A DNA stretch of 15,595 nt from an uncultured Chloroflexota bacterium (GTDB lineage: Bacteria > Chloroflexota > Limnocylindria > Limnocylindrales > CSP1-4), in NCBI GenBank assembly GCA_903928275.1, contig CAIYQJ010000059.1:1-15595 (forward strand). The letters run 5' to 3'. This document shows positions 1 through 6,435 of the stretch, piece after piece. The number at the start of each line of letters is the position of its first letter. Position 1 is the first letter of the stretch. Below the pieces are notes generated by a model. It saw nothing but the letters and a program-made list of their open reading frames with translations, made no database searches and was not told where the DNA came from. Made by a program: the position numbers and the translations under genes.

Positions 1-1929
1 CGCGGCGCGGGCTCGGTCGCCGGCCGCGAGCGCGGCCCAGGCGAGACCTCCGAGCACCCAACCCTCGGCGACGACGTCGCCGATGTCGCGGCAGATCGCG
101 AGCAGCGTCTCGCGAGCCGGGACGGGATCGGGCACGCCCGGTGTCCCGCGCGGCAGCCCCACGAGCAGCAGCGAGGCCCGAACGACCGTGCTCAGGTCGC
201 CGCCACGCGTGGCCCGCTCGAGCGACTCGGCCCCCAGCCTTGCTGCGGTCTCCGTGTCGCCCGTCTGCTGTGCGACCACGCCGGCCCAGCACGTGAACCG
301 GACCTGCCAGCGCTCGTCCCGGATCCGGCGTGCGAGCGCGAGCCCTTCCTGCGCGGCCGCCGCGGCGGCTCCCATGTCGCGGATAGCGAACAGCGTCCCG
401 ATCACGCAGGACAGGCCGAACAGGAGCGCATCGTCCGACCCGGAAGCCCGCGCGAGCCGGAGGCCGACGTCGAGCCGCTCGGACGTGGTGTGTCGGTCGT
501 CCTCGACGGGCTCGTCGGCCCCGATCAGGGCTCGCCACAGCAGCGCCCGGGCGTGGACCTCCGCCGGCACGTGTGTCTCCTGCGCCTCGGCGAGCAGCGC
601 GTCGAACGTGGCTCGGGTGCGCGGGAAGAGCCCCTGGCGGAACCAGAGGGGTGCGAGGTCCGCGGCCAGCTGGAGTCCTGGCACGAGGTCGCCCGGGGTC
701 GCGACGAGGCGTTCGAGTGCCGCGTGGAGGTTGCGGCGATCGGCGACGAGCAGCGCCAGCTGGTTCCGCTCGTCCAGCCCCGCCGCCCGCCGCGCGAAGG
801 CCGCGAACCAGCCGGTGTGGTGAGCCGCCAGGTGCTCGGATTCGCCCGCGTCGTCGAGCCGCTCGCGAGCATAGTCCGCGACCGTCGGCAGGAGGCGATA
901 GCGCGGCACGCGCGATGCGACATCCGGCTCGACGAGGTGCACGTCCACCAGGGTCGTGAGGGCGTCGAGGAAGCCGGCCGAACCCCATGCTCGATCGGCG
1001 CAGACCTCGCGCAGCGCCTCGAGCGAGCACCCGCCTTCGAACACCGCCATGCGACGGAACAGCGCCTGCTCGCGCTTCCCGAGGAGACGGTGGCTCCACG
1101 CGATCGCGGACCGCAGCTCTGTCCGCCGACCGGTCCGCTCGGCGATCCCGAGCGGCGCCAGGTCCAGCGACGAGCCGTCGCCGAGCATCTCGAGCTGGGC
1201 CGCGGGCGAGAGCGTCGTCACACGCGCGGCGGCGAGCTCGATCGCGAGTGGCAGGCCATCGAGGCGCTCGACGAGTCCCGCGACCGCGACCGCGTTGTCC
1301 GCGGTGCACCGGAAGTCCGCGTCGACTGCGGTCGCGCGCTCGCAGAAGAGCGCGACAGCCGGCGCCTGCAGCAGGGCGTCCGGGTCCGTGACGTCGACCG
1401 GGGGCGTGGGCAGGGTCCCGAGCCGGACCACGTGCTCACCGCGCACACGCAGCGGCGCCGCGGCCGTCGCGACCAGGTGCGTGCCCGGGCATTCGTCGAG
1501 GATGTCGAGCAGAGCCAGGATCCCGTCGGGCACATGGTCGACGTCGTCCACGATGACGAGCGTCGGCTCGAACTGGAGGCTCCGCCGCAGGGCGTCGGCT
1601 GGCGACTGCCCCGAGACGACGGTCAGGTCCAACGCGCCCGCGACCGCCGCCACGAGCAGATCCGGGTCGTCGATCGAGGAGCAATCAGCGATGACGGCGC
1701 CGCCGGGCCGCTCGCCACCCACGCGACGGGCCGTCTCGGCCGCGAGGCGAGTCTTGCCGGCGCCGCTCCGCCCGGTGATCGTGACGAGGCGCGCGTCCGG
1801 CGAGCGCAACAGGCCGACGAGCGATCGGACCTCGGCCTCGCGTCCGACGAACGACGTCCGCGCCGGTCCCGGCCGTCGTCGGTGGTCACGGCCGGGCGGC
1901 CCGTCCGCCCCAACGCCGCGTGTCCTCAC
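1..1929 (-). CDS. AfsR/LuxR-like NB-ARC ATPase regulator, C-terminus cut off
   Basis: Read as the reverse complement, the frame is open from a GTG at 1929 to the left edge (643 codons, C-terminus missing). A Shine-Dalgarno-like GGGAGGGG lies about 6 bases upstream, which decides the start. After a basic N-terminal tail, FVGREAEV begins at about residue 27. Walker A is GRSGAGKT (53-60) and Walker B TLVIVDDVD (123-131). GLPLAIELAAARV (225-237) and a winged-helix stretch with SAIAWSHRLLGKREQALF (274-291) follow. From about residue 365 it is alpha-helical, TPR-like and alanine-rich. These are hallmarks of predicted ATPases of the STAND class attached to LuxR or SARP regulators. There is no DNA-binding or cyclase domain before the ATPase, so any HTH should lie beyond the window edge. 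The ligand is unknown. The family call is firm; the role as a transcription factor is inferred. Confidence 0.88.
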   Translation of the reverse strand, partial: MRTRGVGADGPPGRDHRRRPGPARTSFVGREAEVRSLVGLLRSPDARLVTITGRSGAGKTRLAAETARRVGGERPGGAVIADCSSIDDPDLLVAAVAGALDLTVVSGQSPADALRRSLQFEPTLVIVDDVDHVPDGILALLDILDECPGTHLVATAAAPLRVRGEHVVRLGTLPTPPVDVTDPDALLQAPAVALFCERATAVDADFRCTADNAVAVAGLVERLDGLPLAIELAAARVTTLSPAAQLEMLGDGSSLDLAPLGIAERTGRRTELRSAIAWSHRLLGKREQALFRRMAVFEGGCSLEALREVCADRAWGSAGFLDALTTLVDVHLVEPDVASRVPRYRLLPTVADYARERLDDAGESEHLAAHHTGWFAAFARRAAGLDERNQLALLVADRRNLHAALERLVATPGDLVPGLQLAADLAPLWFRQGLFPRTRATFDALLAEAQETHVPAEVHARALLWRALIGADEPVEDDRHTTSERLDVGLRLARASGSDDALLFGLSCVIGTLFAIRDMGAAAAAAQEGLALARRIRDERWQVRFTCWAGVVAQQTGDTETAARLGAESLERATRGGDLSTVVRASLLLVGLPRGTPGVPDPVPARETLLAICRDIGDVVAEGWVLGGLAWAALAAGDRARAA

Positions 1930-2257
1930 GATGCCCCTCCCACCGGTATCGCCGTGCGCGCGGCACGTCGGAGGATTGTAGTGGCGTTCGGGGCCCGCGC
2001 CCACCACTCTCGCCGGCCGTCGACGCACGCGCCGCCCACGAGACGCACGGCGTCTCGCTCGTGCGATAGGTCGCCCGGCGCACCGCCAGGACGCGCCTGC
2101 GCTGCCTCCTGCGGATGCGCTCTCCGGCGAGGCCGTCGCTCGCGTGGGTGGACCGGGCGGCATCCTCGTGCGCGGGTCGATGCTCGGGTAGGCGGGTCGC
2201 GCGCGGTCGGCCGGCGAGGGGCGGAGGCGGGCCGCCCCACACGCGACCGGGGGTCGG
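1930..2257. other. Non-coding gap with one perfect hairpin
   Basis: This 328-base stretch separates two minus-strand genes. The open frames crossing it are arginine-rich shadows without a recognisable domain or ribosome binding site. It holds the putative -10 and ribosome binding site of the leftward ATPase gene. It also holds an 8-bp inverted repeat at 2039-2057 (CGAGACGC, loop ACG, GCGTCTCG). No U-run follows the hairpin in either direction, so a terminator for the gene ending at 2258 is not evident; an operator is possible. I see nothing else in it. Confidence 0.5.
1975..1980 (-). promoter_or_regulatory. Possible -10 element for the ATPase regulator
   Basis: The minus strand reads TACAAT here, one base from the TATAAT consensus, about 46 bases before the GTG at 1929. 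It stands out in a very GC-rich intergenic region. I see no good -35 at 16-18 bases upstream, so this is a weak call from one hexamer. Confidence 0.3.
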
Positions 2258-2860
2258 TCAGCCTCGCGAGATGGCGAACGCGACCCCGCGCCCGTGCGCC
2301 TGTGTCAGCGCGAACCAGACGACGACCATCGCCTCGAGCGCCTTCGTGTTCGCGAGGCCTCCGGCGTCCTCCGGCGCGAAGCCGAGGTCGGCCGCGAGAC
2401 CCATCGCGACGCGCTTGGCGTCGGGGTCGTCGCCGGCGACGAACATGGCGGCGGGCGTCGTGCGCTCGCGGGCAGTGGCGTAGTTCTCGAACCCGATCGT
2501 GTTGAACGCCTTCGCCACCTTCACGCCCGGCACCAGTGCCACGAGGTCCTGCGTGGTGCTGCGCGTCGGATCCCCATCGAACCGGTTCATCGCGTCGACC
2601 ACGATCCGGCCGGCGAGCGACGGCAGCGCGGCCACGGTCGACGGCACGGCGTCCCAGCGCAGCGCGAAGACGATGACGTCCGCGCCGTCGATCGCCTCGG
2701 ACGGGCTCGTGGCCCGTGCATCCGGGAGCGCGTTGAGCGCCGCCGCCGTCTTCGAGCTGTCGGGATCGCGCACCCCGAAGACCACCTCGTGGCCGACGGC
2801 AGCGAACCCTGCGCCGAGCCCCCCGCCGACATTCCCTGCCCCGATGATCGCGATCCGCAT
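2258..2860 (-). CDS. NADP oxidoreductase, coenzyme F420-dependent family
   Basis: A 200-residue protein opening with a dinucleotide-binding Rossmann loop, GAGNVG at 7-12. VFGVRDP (28-34) follows, where the arginine after the second strand usually contacts the NADP 2'-phosphate. KAFNTIGFEN (117-126) is typical of the NADPH:F420 oxidoreductase family. Length and domain order match single-domain members of that family. Members shuttle hydride between NADPH and F420, but the same fold is also used by proteins that do not bind F420, and no F420 biosynthesis gene is in view. The ATG at 2860 has GGAGGG 6 bases upstream, which supports the start. It lies downstream of the Cys-rich gene at 2939-3187 on the same strand with a 78-base gap, so they may be co-transcribed. 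Confidence 0.85.
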   Translation of the reverse strand: MRIAIIGAGNVGGGLGAGFAAVGHEVVFGVRDPDSSKTAAALNALPDARATSPSEAIDGADVIVFALRWDAVPSTVAALPSLAGRIVVDAMNRFDGDPTRSTTQDLVALVPGVKVAKAFNTIGFENYATARERTTPAAMFVAGDDPDAKRVAMGLAADLGFAPEDAGGLANTKALEAMVVVWFALTQAHGRGVAFAISRG

Positions 2861-2938
2861 CCCACGCCCTCCGATCCCCGCGGCCTGGTCCCGCGCGAGG
2901 CCCCATTCTCCCGCCCCGCGAGCCGGCGCGCGCGCGAC

Positions 2939-3187
2939 TCAGGCGGCGGCTCGGTGGGCCGAGGCCATCCTGTGCGGCTCGTCGACGCAGGCGACGAGGC
3001 AACCGCGGGCGTCGTGTCCCCAGGCGCCGGGGAAGTGACGCCATGCCGCGTCCGGCCCCACGCCGTCCGTCCGGTCGCGTGCCGTGAGCCGGCATCCGCA
3101 TGCCGAGCACGTGAGGACGCTCGCGTCCGGCTGGCGCTCCGCGAGGGCCGGGGCCGCGCTCGTTCGCTCCTGGTTCAGATCGGGCAT
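2939..3187 (-). CDS. Small Cys-rich putative zinc-binding protein
   Basis: An 82-residue frame with composition unlike the surrounding arginine-rich shadow frames. The first pair is CSAC at 27-30 (C32 follows), then AWRHFPG (48-54) with a possible ligand histidine, then a second pair GCLVAC at 62-67 and PHR at 71-73. Two spaced Cys pairs with His suggest a zinc ribbon or a zinc-stabilised small domain. I do not recognise a named family, although the HFPG...DARGC...C...PHR pattern looks familiar from uncharacterised small proteins of high-GC bacteria. The start chosen is the ATG at 3187; no clear Shine-Dalgarno precedes it, so the start is uncertain. A longer frame runs upstream without a stop, but its extra part is low-complexity and reads as a shadow of dapB. 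No function is proposed. Confidence 0.55.
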   Translation of the reverse strand: MPDLNQERTSAAPALAERQPDASVLTCSACGCRLTARDRTDGVGPDAAWRHFPGAWGHDARGCLVACVDEPHRMASAHRAAA

Positions 3188-3434
3188 CTGGATCGCCCCG
3201 TCCCCCGGGCTGCCTGGATGGGGCGCCGGCCCGGGATCGCCGGCGTCCAGGCCCCCAACGTACGGACGCGGCTCCGCATCGTCGATGCCGCCCGGGTCTC
3301 GCTTGGGTTGCGGAACGGGACGGATCGGGTGGGCCCACGCGCGCCGTGGTCGGCGACGTCGCATACCCGGTCCCGCGGTCTGTGACGCCCCGCCGTATGC
3401 ACGATGAATATTCCGCGGCAGGCGGCCGAGACGG
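3188..3434. other. Gap upstream of the dap promoter, no gene supported
   Basis: Between the start of the Cys-rich gene (-) and the dap promoter (+) I find no convincing gene. The minus-strand frame at 3175-3402 is arginine/proline-rich with no domain. The divergent minus-strand promoter must lie here, but I cannot place it with confidence. The right end holds the left arm of the inverted repeat and the GAATATTC palindrome. Confidence 0.5.
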
Positions 3435-3443
3435 TTGCATACG
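3394..3443. repeat. Perfect inverted repeat overlapping the dap -35
   Basis: CGTATGCA at 3394-3401 and TGCATACG at 3436-3443 are exact reverse complements with centres 42 bp apart, about four helical turns. The right arm overlaps the -35 TTGCAT of the dap leader promoter. Between them at 3406-3413 lies the palindrome GAATATTC, an AT-rich island in a GC-rich background. The layout suits a looping or two-site repressor operator. That is inference from position and symmetry; no regulator is assigned. Confidence 0.45.
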
Positions 3444-3463
3444 ACCGGGTCGTCGGCTACGAT
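3435..3463 (+). promoter_or_regulatory. sigma70-like promoter of the dap leader
   Basis: The -35 is TTGCAT (3435-3440) and the -10 TACGAT (3458-3463), separated by exactly 17 bases. Each hexamer matches the consensus at 4 of 6 positions, including TTG and the key A2 and T6 of the -10. Transcription would begin at about 3470-3471, directly on the ATG of the leader ORF, so that ORF would be translated without a 5' leader. The -35 overlaps the right arm of an inverted repeat, which offers a way to repress it. Confidence 0.65.
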
Positions 3464-3470
3464 GCGCCGC

Positions 3471-3551
3471 ATGAACCGCCGTGTCGTCTCCATCGAGGCG
3501 AAGCAGAAGCTCTGGCGGCCCTGCCGGGAGGCACGGGCCCTGGGGCTCTGA
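3471..3551 (+). CDS. Putative lysine leader peptide (26 aa)
   Basis: The ATG at 3471 lies 7 bases after the -10 and has no Shine-Dalgarno. The 26-residue frame ends in TGA at 3549-3551, 161 bases before dapB. The peptide starts MNRRVVSIEA and continues KQKLWRPCRE, with lysine codons AAG at 3501 and 3507. By my count the four dap/lys proteins have nine lysines in about 1300 residues, so two in 26 is a strong local enrichment next to lysine genes. It also has one Trp, one Cys and five Arg. The ORF lies over hairpin segments that can compete with the terminator at 3604-3637. A trp-operon-type leader peptide sensing charged tRNA-Lys is my inference. The alternative is a chance frame inside an untranslated leader RNA. 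Confidence 0.5.
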   Translation: MNRRVVSIEAKQKLWRPCREARALGL

Positions 3552-3637
3552 CGGCGCGCCACACGAGATGCGACCGGGGCCTCCAGGGAACGGAGGCTCC
3601 GAGGGCCGCGGACACCAACGGGTGACCGCGGCCTTTT
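3515..3637 (+). promoter_or_regulatory. Candidate transcription attenuator upstream of dapB
   Basis: Segment 1 GGCCCTGCC (3517-3525) pairs with segment 2 GGCACGGGCC (3530-3539) around a GGGA (GNRA) loop with one bulge. Segment 2, as GGCCCT (3536-3541), can instead pair with AGGGCC (3602-3607), the foot of the terminator's 5' arm. An earlier segment GCGGCCCT (3515-3522) is also perfectly complementary to AGGGCCGC (3602-3609). A separate 9-bp hairpin sits between them (3576-3584 with 3592-3600, one G-U pair). A ribosome stalled at the lysine codons would cover segment 1, free segment 2 and open the terminator, while rapid translation would favour the terminator. I see no lysine-riboswitch core. 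The pairings are visible; the regulatory logic is inferred. Confidence 0.5.
3604..3637 (+). terminator. Intrinsic terminator in the dap leader
   Basis: GGCCGCGG (3604-3611) pairs perfectly with CCGCGGCC (3626-3633). After one A-A mismatch, CACC (3613-3616) pairs with GGTG (3621-3624) around an AACG loop, and TTTT follows at 3634-3637. It is the clearest rho-independent terminator I found in the window. It stands between a promoter and dapB rather than after a gene, which points to attenuation. The partial resemblance to a T-box (GGGTGACCGCGG) is incidental: the T-box tRNA-acceptor pairing bases are missing and the motif forms the 3' arm of the hairpin, not the 5' arm. Confidence 0.75.
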
Positions 3638-3712
3638 CGATTCGCCCGACGGCGAACGGACCTCCGGTCTCACGGGCTCCGCGTCCCGGCAAGGAACGCG
3701 AGGGGCGACCGG

Positions 3713-4516
3713 ATGGACATCGTGATCCTGGGCGACGGCCCGCTGGGGCGGGCGATCGCCACCGCGTGCGCGGAGCGGTCGTTGACCGCGCGTGTCCTGG
3801 GGCGGCCGACCGGCGAGGCGTCTCCTGCGGGGGACGCGCCCGCTCGCGCCCGGCACGATCCGGCGGACCTCGCCGGAGCGGCCGTCGTCGTGGAGGCGAG
3901 CCGCGGTGACGCCGTCGCCTCGAACCTCGCCACCGCACTCGAGGCGGGATGCCGGCGGTTCGTCATCGCCACCACCGCGTGGGAGGCCGACCGACCCCGC
4001 GTCGCGCGGATGCTGGAGGAGGACGGCGCCGCCGCGGTCGCCGCCGCGAACCTGAGCGTGGGGATGGCGCTGTTCGCACGGCTGGTCGACGCCGCCGTGG
4101 CCCTCTACGGCCCGGTCGCAGCCTTCGACCCGTACCTCGTCGAGTGGCACCGTCGGGGGAAGATGGACCGGCCCTCCGGCACGGCGCGGGCCCTGGCGGC
4201 CCGGATCGTGGGAGAACATCCGCGTCTTCGCCGCGTGGCCGAGGGTCCGGCCGCCGCGTCCGACCCCGAGGCGCTCGAGGTCGTGGGCATCCGGGCGGGT
4301 GCGAACCCTGGGTCCCATCTCGTCGGATTCGATGCGCCCGGCGAGTCTGTCGAGCTCCGGCACACGTCCCGCGACCGCTCCGCCTACGCGGCCGGTGCGG
4401 TGGCCGCCGTCGACTGGCTGACGGCGGCGACCCGGGCGGGCGGCATCCACTCCTTCGACGTCGTCGTCGACGACCTCCTGGCGGGCAGTCCGGAGGTCGC
4501 CATGGCGACCCGCTGA
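3713..4516 (+). CDS. dapB: 4-hydroxy-tetrahydrodipicolinate reductase
   Basis: A 267-residue protein, the usual length for DapB, which reduces the DapA product to tetrahydrodipicolinate with NAD(P)H in the cytoplasm. The nucleotide-binding loop is GDGPLG (7-12). The signature EWHRRGKMDRPSGTA spans 144-158: the catalytic His146 and Lys150 and the dipicolinate-binding SGTA are kept, while the second His of the usual HH pair is Arg. The family's GTTGF loop reads ATTAW here (86-90), and the conserved Asn before it in space is likely N113 in AANLSVG. The C-terminal half has the typical RAG...SH...F pattern (195-206). ATG 3713 has GAGGGG 7 bases upstream. It is the first gene of the operon and lies 75 bases after the leader terminator. 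The function is well supported; NADH versus NADPH preference cannot be read. Confidence 0.9.
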   Translation: MDIVILGDGPLGRAIATACAERSLTARVLGRPTGEASPAGDAPARARHDPADLAGAAVVVEASRGDAVASNLATALEAGCRRFVIATTAWEADRPRVARMLEEDGAAAVAAANLSVGMALFARLVDAAVALYGPVAAFDPYLVEWHRRGKMDRPSGTARALAARIVGEHPRLRRVAEGPAAASDPEALEVVGIRAGANPGSHLVGFDAPGESVELRHTSRDRSAYAAGAVAAVDWLTAATRAGGIHSFDVVVDDLLAGSPEVAMATR

Positions 4517-4615
4517 TCCACCTCGGCGGGCCGCTCGTCCGCCCACAGGTGTTCCGCTCCCACCTCTCTTCGTTCGAATCGCACACGTGACCCGGACTCT
4601 CGAAAGGAGACCCCG

Positions 4616-5611
4616 ATGCCGTACGCCATCCGCCGTCCCGATCCTCGCGGCCCGCGCCTGCGGGGTGCCTTCACCGCGCTCGTGACCCCGTTCGGCGAAG
4701 ACGGTTCGCTCGACGAAGTCGCGTTCCGGCGGCTCGTCACGTGGCAGCTCGAGTCAGGTATCGACGGCCTCGTCCCGTGCGGGACCACCGGCGAGAGCCC
4801 CACGCTGTCGAGCGACGAGCGGGATCGGCTCATCGCGATCACCGTCGACCTGCGCAACGGGCGTCCGTGGCGCCGGCGCGCGACGGTCGTGGCCGGGACG
4901 GGCTCGAACGACACCGCCGCCACGATCCGCGCCACCAGGCGAGCCGCCGAGCTCGGCGCGGACGCCGCGCTCATCGTCGCGCCCTACTACAACCGCCCGG
5001 ACCAACGGATGCTCGAGGCCCACTTCAGAGCCGTCGCCGACGAGGGCGACCTGCCGATCGTCGTGTACAACGTGCCCGGCCGGACCGGCACGAACGTCGA
5101 GGCCGATACGTTCCTCCGCATCGCCGAGCACCCGCGCGTCGTCGCGGTGAAGGAGGCGTCCGGGAACCTCGAGCAGATCGCGCGCATCTGCCGGGACCGG
5201 CCCGCCGACGTTGCCGTCCTCGCAGGGGACGACGCGGCGACGCTCGCGATCCTCGCGATGGGCGGCAACGGGGTCGTCTCCGTCGCGTCGAACGAGATCC
5301 CGGCCGAGATGGCCGCGCTGTGTGCGGCCGGCCTCGGCGGCGACTGGCACGGAGCCCGCCGCATCCACGAGCGGTGGCTGCCGCTGCTCCTCGCGAACTT
5401 CCGTGGCGGCCCGAATCCCGTCCCGGTGAAGGCGGCCCTCGCCCTCATGGGCATCCTCCCGACCGATCGGCTCCGCGCGCCGCTCCTCCCGCTCGAGCTC
5501 GCGGAGCGCGAGCGCCTGGCCGGTCTCCTGCGGGAGCTCCACGTCCTCGATCCGTACGCCGTCCGCTTCGAGGCGTCCCCCGACGCGGCCCGGGCAGAGG
5601 GCGCCGCGTGA
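4616..5611 (+). CDS. dapA: 4-hydroxy-tetrahydrodipicolinate synthase
   Basis: A 331-residue class I aldolase of the DapA/NAL family that condenses pyruvate with L-aspartate semialdehyde, the entry step to diaminopimelate and lysine. GTTGES (56-61) binds pyruvate carboxylate, APYYNRP is at 122-128, and Tyr151 lies in YNVPGRT with Arg156 for the aldehyde. Lys179 in VKEASG is the Schiff-base lysine, and GDD is at 204-206. About 15 residues precede the usual start of the family, and the C-terminus carries a short alanine-rich tail. ATG 4616 has AAAGGAG 6 bases upstream, the strongest Shine-Dalgarno in the window. It follows dapB by 99 bases with no promoter I can identify, and its stop overlaps the GTG of dapD. 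The operon context supports DapA over other aldolases of the family. Confidence 0.94.
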   Translation: MPYAIRRPDPRGPRLRGAFTALVTPFGEDGSLDEVAFRRLVTWQLESGIDGLVPCGTTGESPTLSSDERDRLIAITVDLRNGRPWRRRATVVAGTGSNDTAATIRATRRAAELGADAALIVAPYYNRPDQRMLEAHFRAVADEGDLPIVVYNVPGRTGTNVEADTFLRIAEHPRVVAVKEASGNLEQIARICRDRPADVAVLAGDDAATLAILAMGGNGVVSVASNEIPAEMAALCAAGLGGDWHGARRIHERWLPLLLANFRGGPNPVPVKAALALMGILPTDRLRAPLLPLELAERERLAGLLRELHVLDPYAVRFEASPDAARAEGAA

Positions 5612-6435
5612 CCGCCGTGACGCCCGTGGGCCGCGAGGGGTCCGACGGGGTCGCGGCGCCCCCGACGATCCCCGAGGGGGCCGCGCTCCTCGCGGCTCTC
5701 GAGGCGGGCGAGGTGCGGGCCGCCCGCCCGGACCCGGCCGCGGCAGGCGGCTGGCGCGTGGACCCCGAGGTGAAGGCCGCGATCCTGCGGTGCTTCGCCG
5801 ACCGGGCGACGGTCGGCGCCACGGCCGGCCCGATGCGATTCCGGGATCGCGCGGGGTTGCCGCTCCACCGGCTCGACGACCCCGACGTGCGGATCGTGCC
5901 GGGGGGGACGAGCGTGCGGGCCGGCGCGCACCTGGCGCCGGGGGTGGTGGTCATGCCGCCGGCGTTCGTGAACATCGGGGCCTGGGTGGGCCGGGACACG
6001 ATGATCGACTCGCACGTCCTCGTGGGCTCCTGTGCCCAGGTCGGCGCACGGGTCCACCTCGCAGCGGGCGTCGTGATCGGTGGCGTGCTCGAGCCGCCCG
6101 GGGCGCGGCCCGTCATCGTCGAGGACGACGCCTTCGTCGGTGCCGGCGCCCTCCTCCTCGAGGGCGTCCGCGTCGGGGCGGGCGCCGTGATCGGCGCCGG
6201 GGTGACGCTCACGGGCAGCTCGCGCCTCTACGACCTCGTCGAGGGACGGACGCTCGCGGGGTCGCGCGAGGCGCCACTCGAGGTGCCGCCCGGCGCGGTC
6301 GTCGTCCCCGGGACCCGCACGCTGCCCGGTCCGTTCGCGGCGGAGCACGGCCTCGGGATGACCGTGGCGCTCATCGTGAAGCGACGGGATCCCGGCACGG
6401 GCGCGCGGGTAGCGCTCGAGGAGGCGCTGCGGTGA
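5608..6435 (+). CDS. dapD: Tetrahydrodipicolinate N-succinyltransferase
   Basis: A 275-residue left-handed beta-helix acyltransferase that transfers succinyl from succinyl-CoA to tetrahydrodipicolinate. VNIGAWVGRDTMIDS spans 121-135 with D134 at the catalytic Asp position. GSCAQVGARVHLA (140-152) and GGVLEPP (158-164) follow, then EDDAFVGAGALLLEGV (172-187) with E185 as the likely second acid. The hexapeptide repeats run from about 96 to 205. The N-terminal helical part is shorter than in the E. coli enzyme. The GTG at 5608 overlaps the dapA stop (GTGA), implying translational coupling; later GTGs at 5617 and 5626 are possible. The stop at 6433-6435 overlaps the lysA ATG. The motif set matches the DapD class rather than the DapH acetyltransferases, so the succinylase route is expected. 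The matching dapC, dapE and dapF are not here. Confidence 0.93.
   Translation: MTAVTPVGREGSDGVAAPPTIPEGAALLAALEAGEVRAARPDPAAAGGWRVDPEVKAAILRCFADRATVGATAGPMRFRDRAGLPLHRLDDPDVRIVPGGTSVRAGAHLAPGVVVMPPAFVNIGAWVGRDTMIDSHVLVGSCAQVGARVHLAAGVVIGGVLEPPGARPVIVEDDAFVGAGALLLEGVRVGAGAVIGAGVTLTGSSRLYDLVEGRTLAGSREAPLEVPPGAVVVPGTRTLPGPFAAEHGLGMTVALIVKRRDPGTGARVALEEALR

Noticed and set aside
1623..1913. A 96-codon minus-strand frame at the N-terminus of the ATPase regulator
   Set aside because: It is in another frame of the same strand; the GTG frame from 1929 carries the Walker motifs.
490..2505. A 671-codon plus-strand frame
   Set aside because: Antisense to the ATPase regulator whose minus-strand reading has Walker motifs; the plus product is Arg/Glu-rich without a domain.
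3404..3625. A 73-codon plus-strand frame over the dap leader
   Set aside because: It starts before the promoter's -10, has no ribosome binding site or domain, and conflicts with the leader ORF and terminator structure.
3600..3640. T-box antiterminator, suggested by GGGTGACCGCGG
   Set aside because: The tRNA acceptor-pairing UGGN is missing and the motif forms the 3' arm of the terminator with the U-run right after it, whereas a T-box forms the 5' arm. No specifier stem was found upstream.
3471..3712. Lysine (L-box) riboswitch
   Set aside because: I could not find the conserved five-helix core or its signature loop sequences by eye. A covariance-model search would be decisive.
1926..4546. 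Two long minus-strand frames across the dap leader and dapB (1926-3938 and 2939-4546)
   Set aside because: Arg/Pro/Gly-rich shadows of dapB and the F420-family gene. Only the last 82 codons of the second look coding, and those are reported separately.
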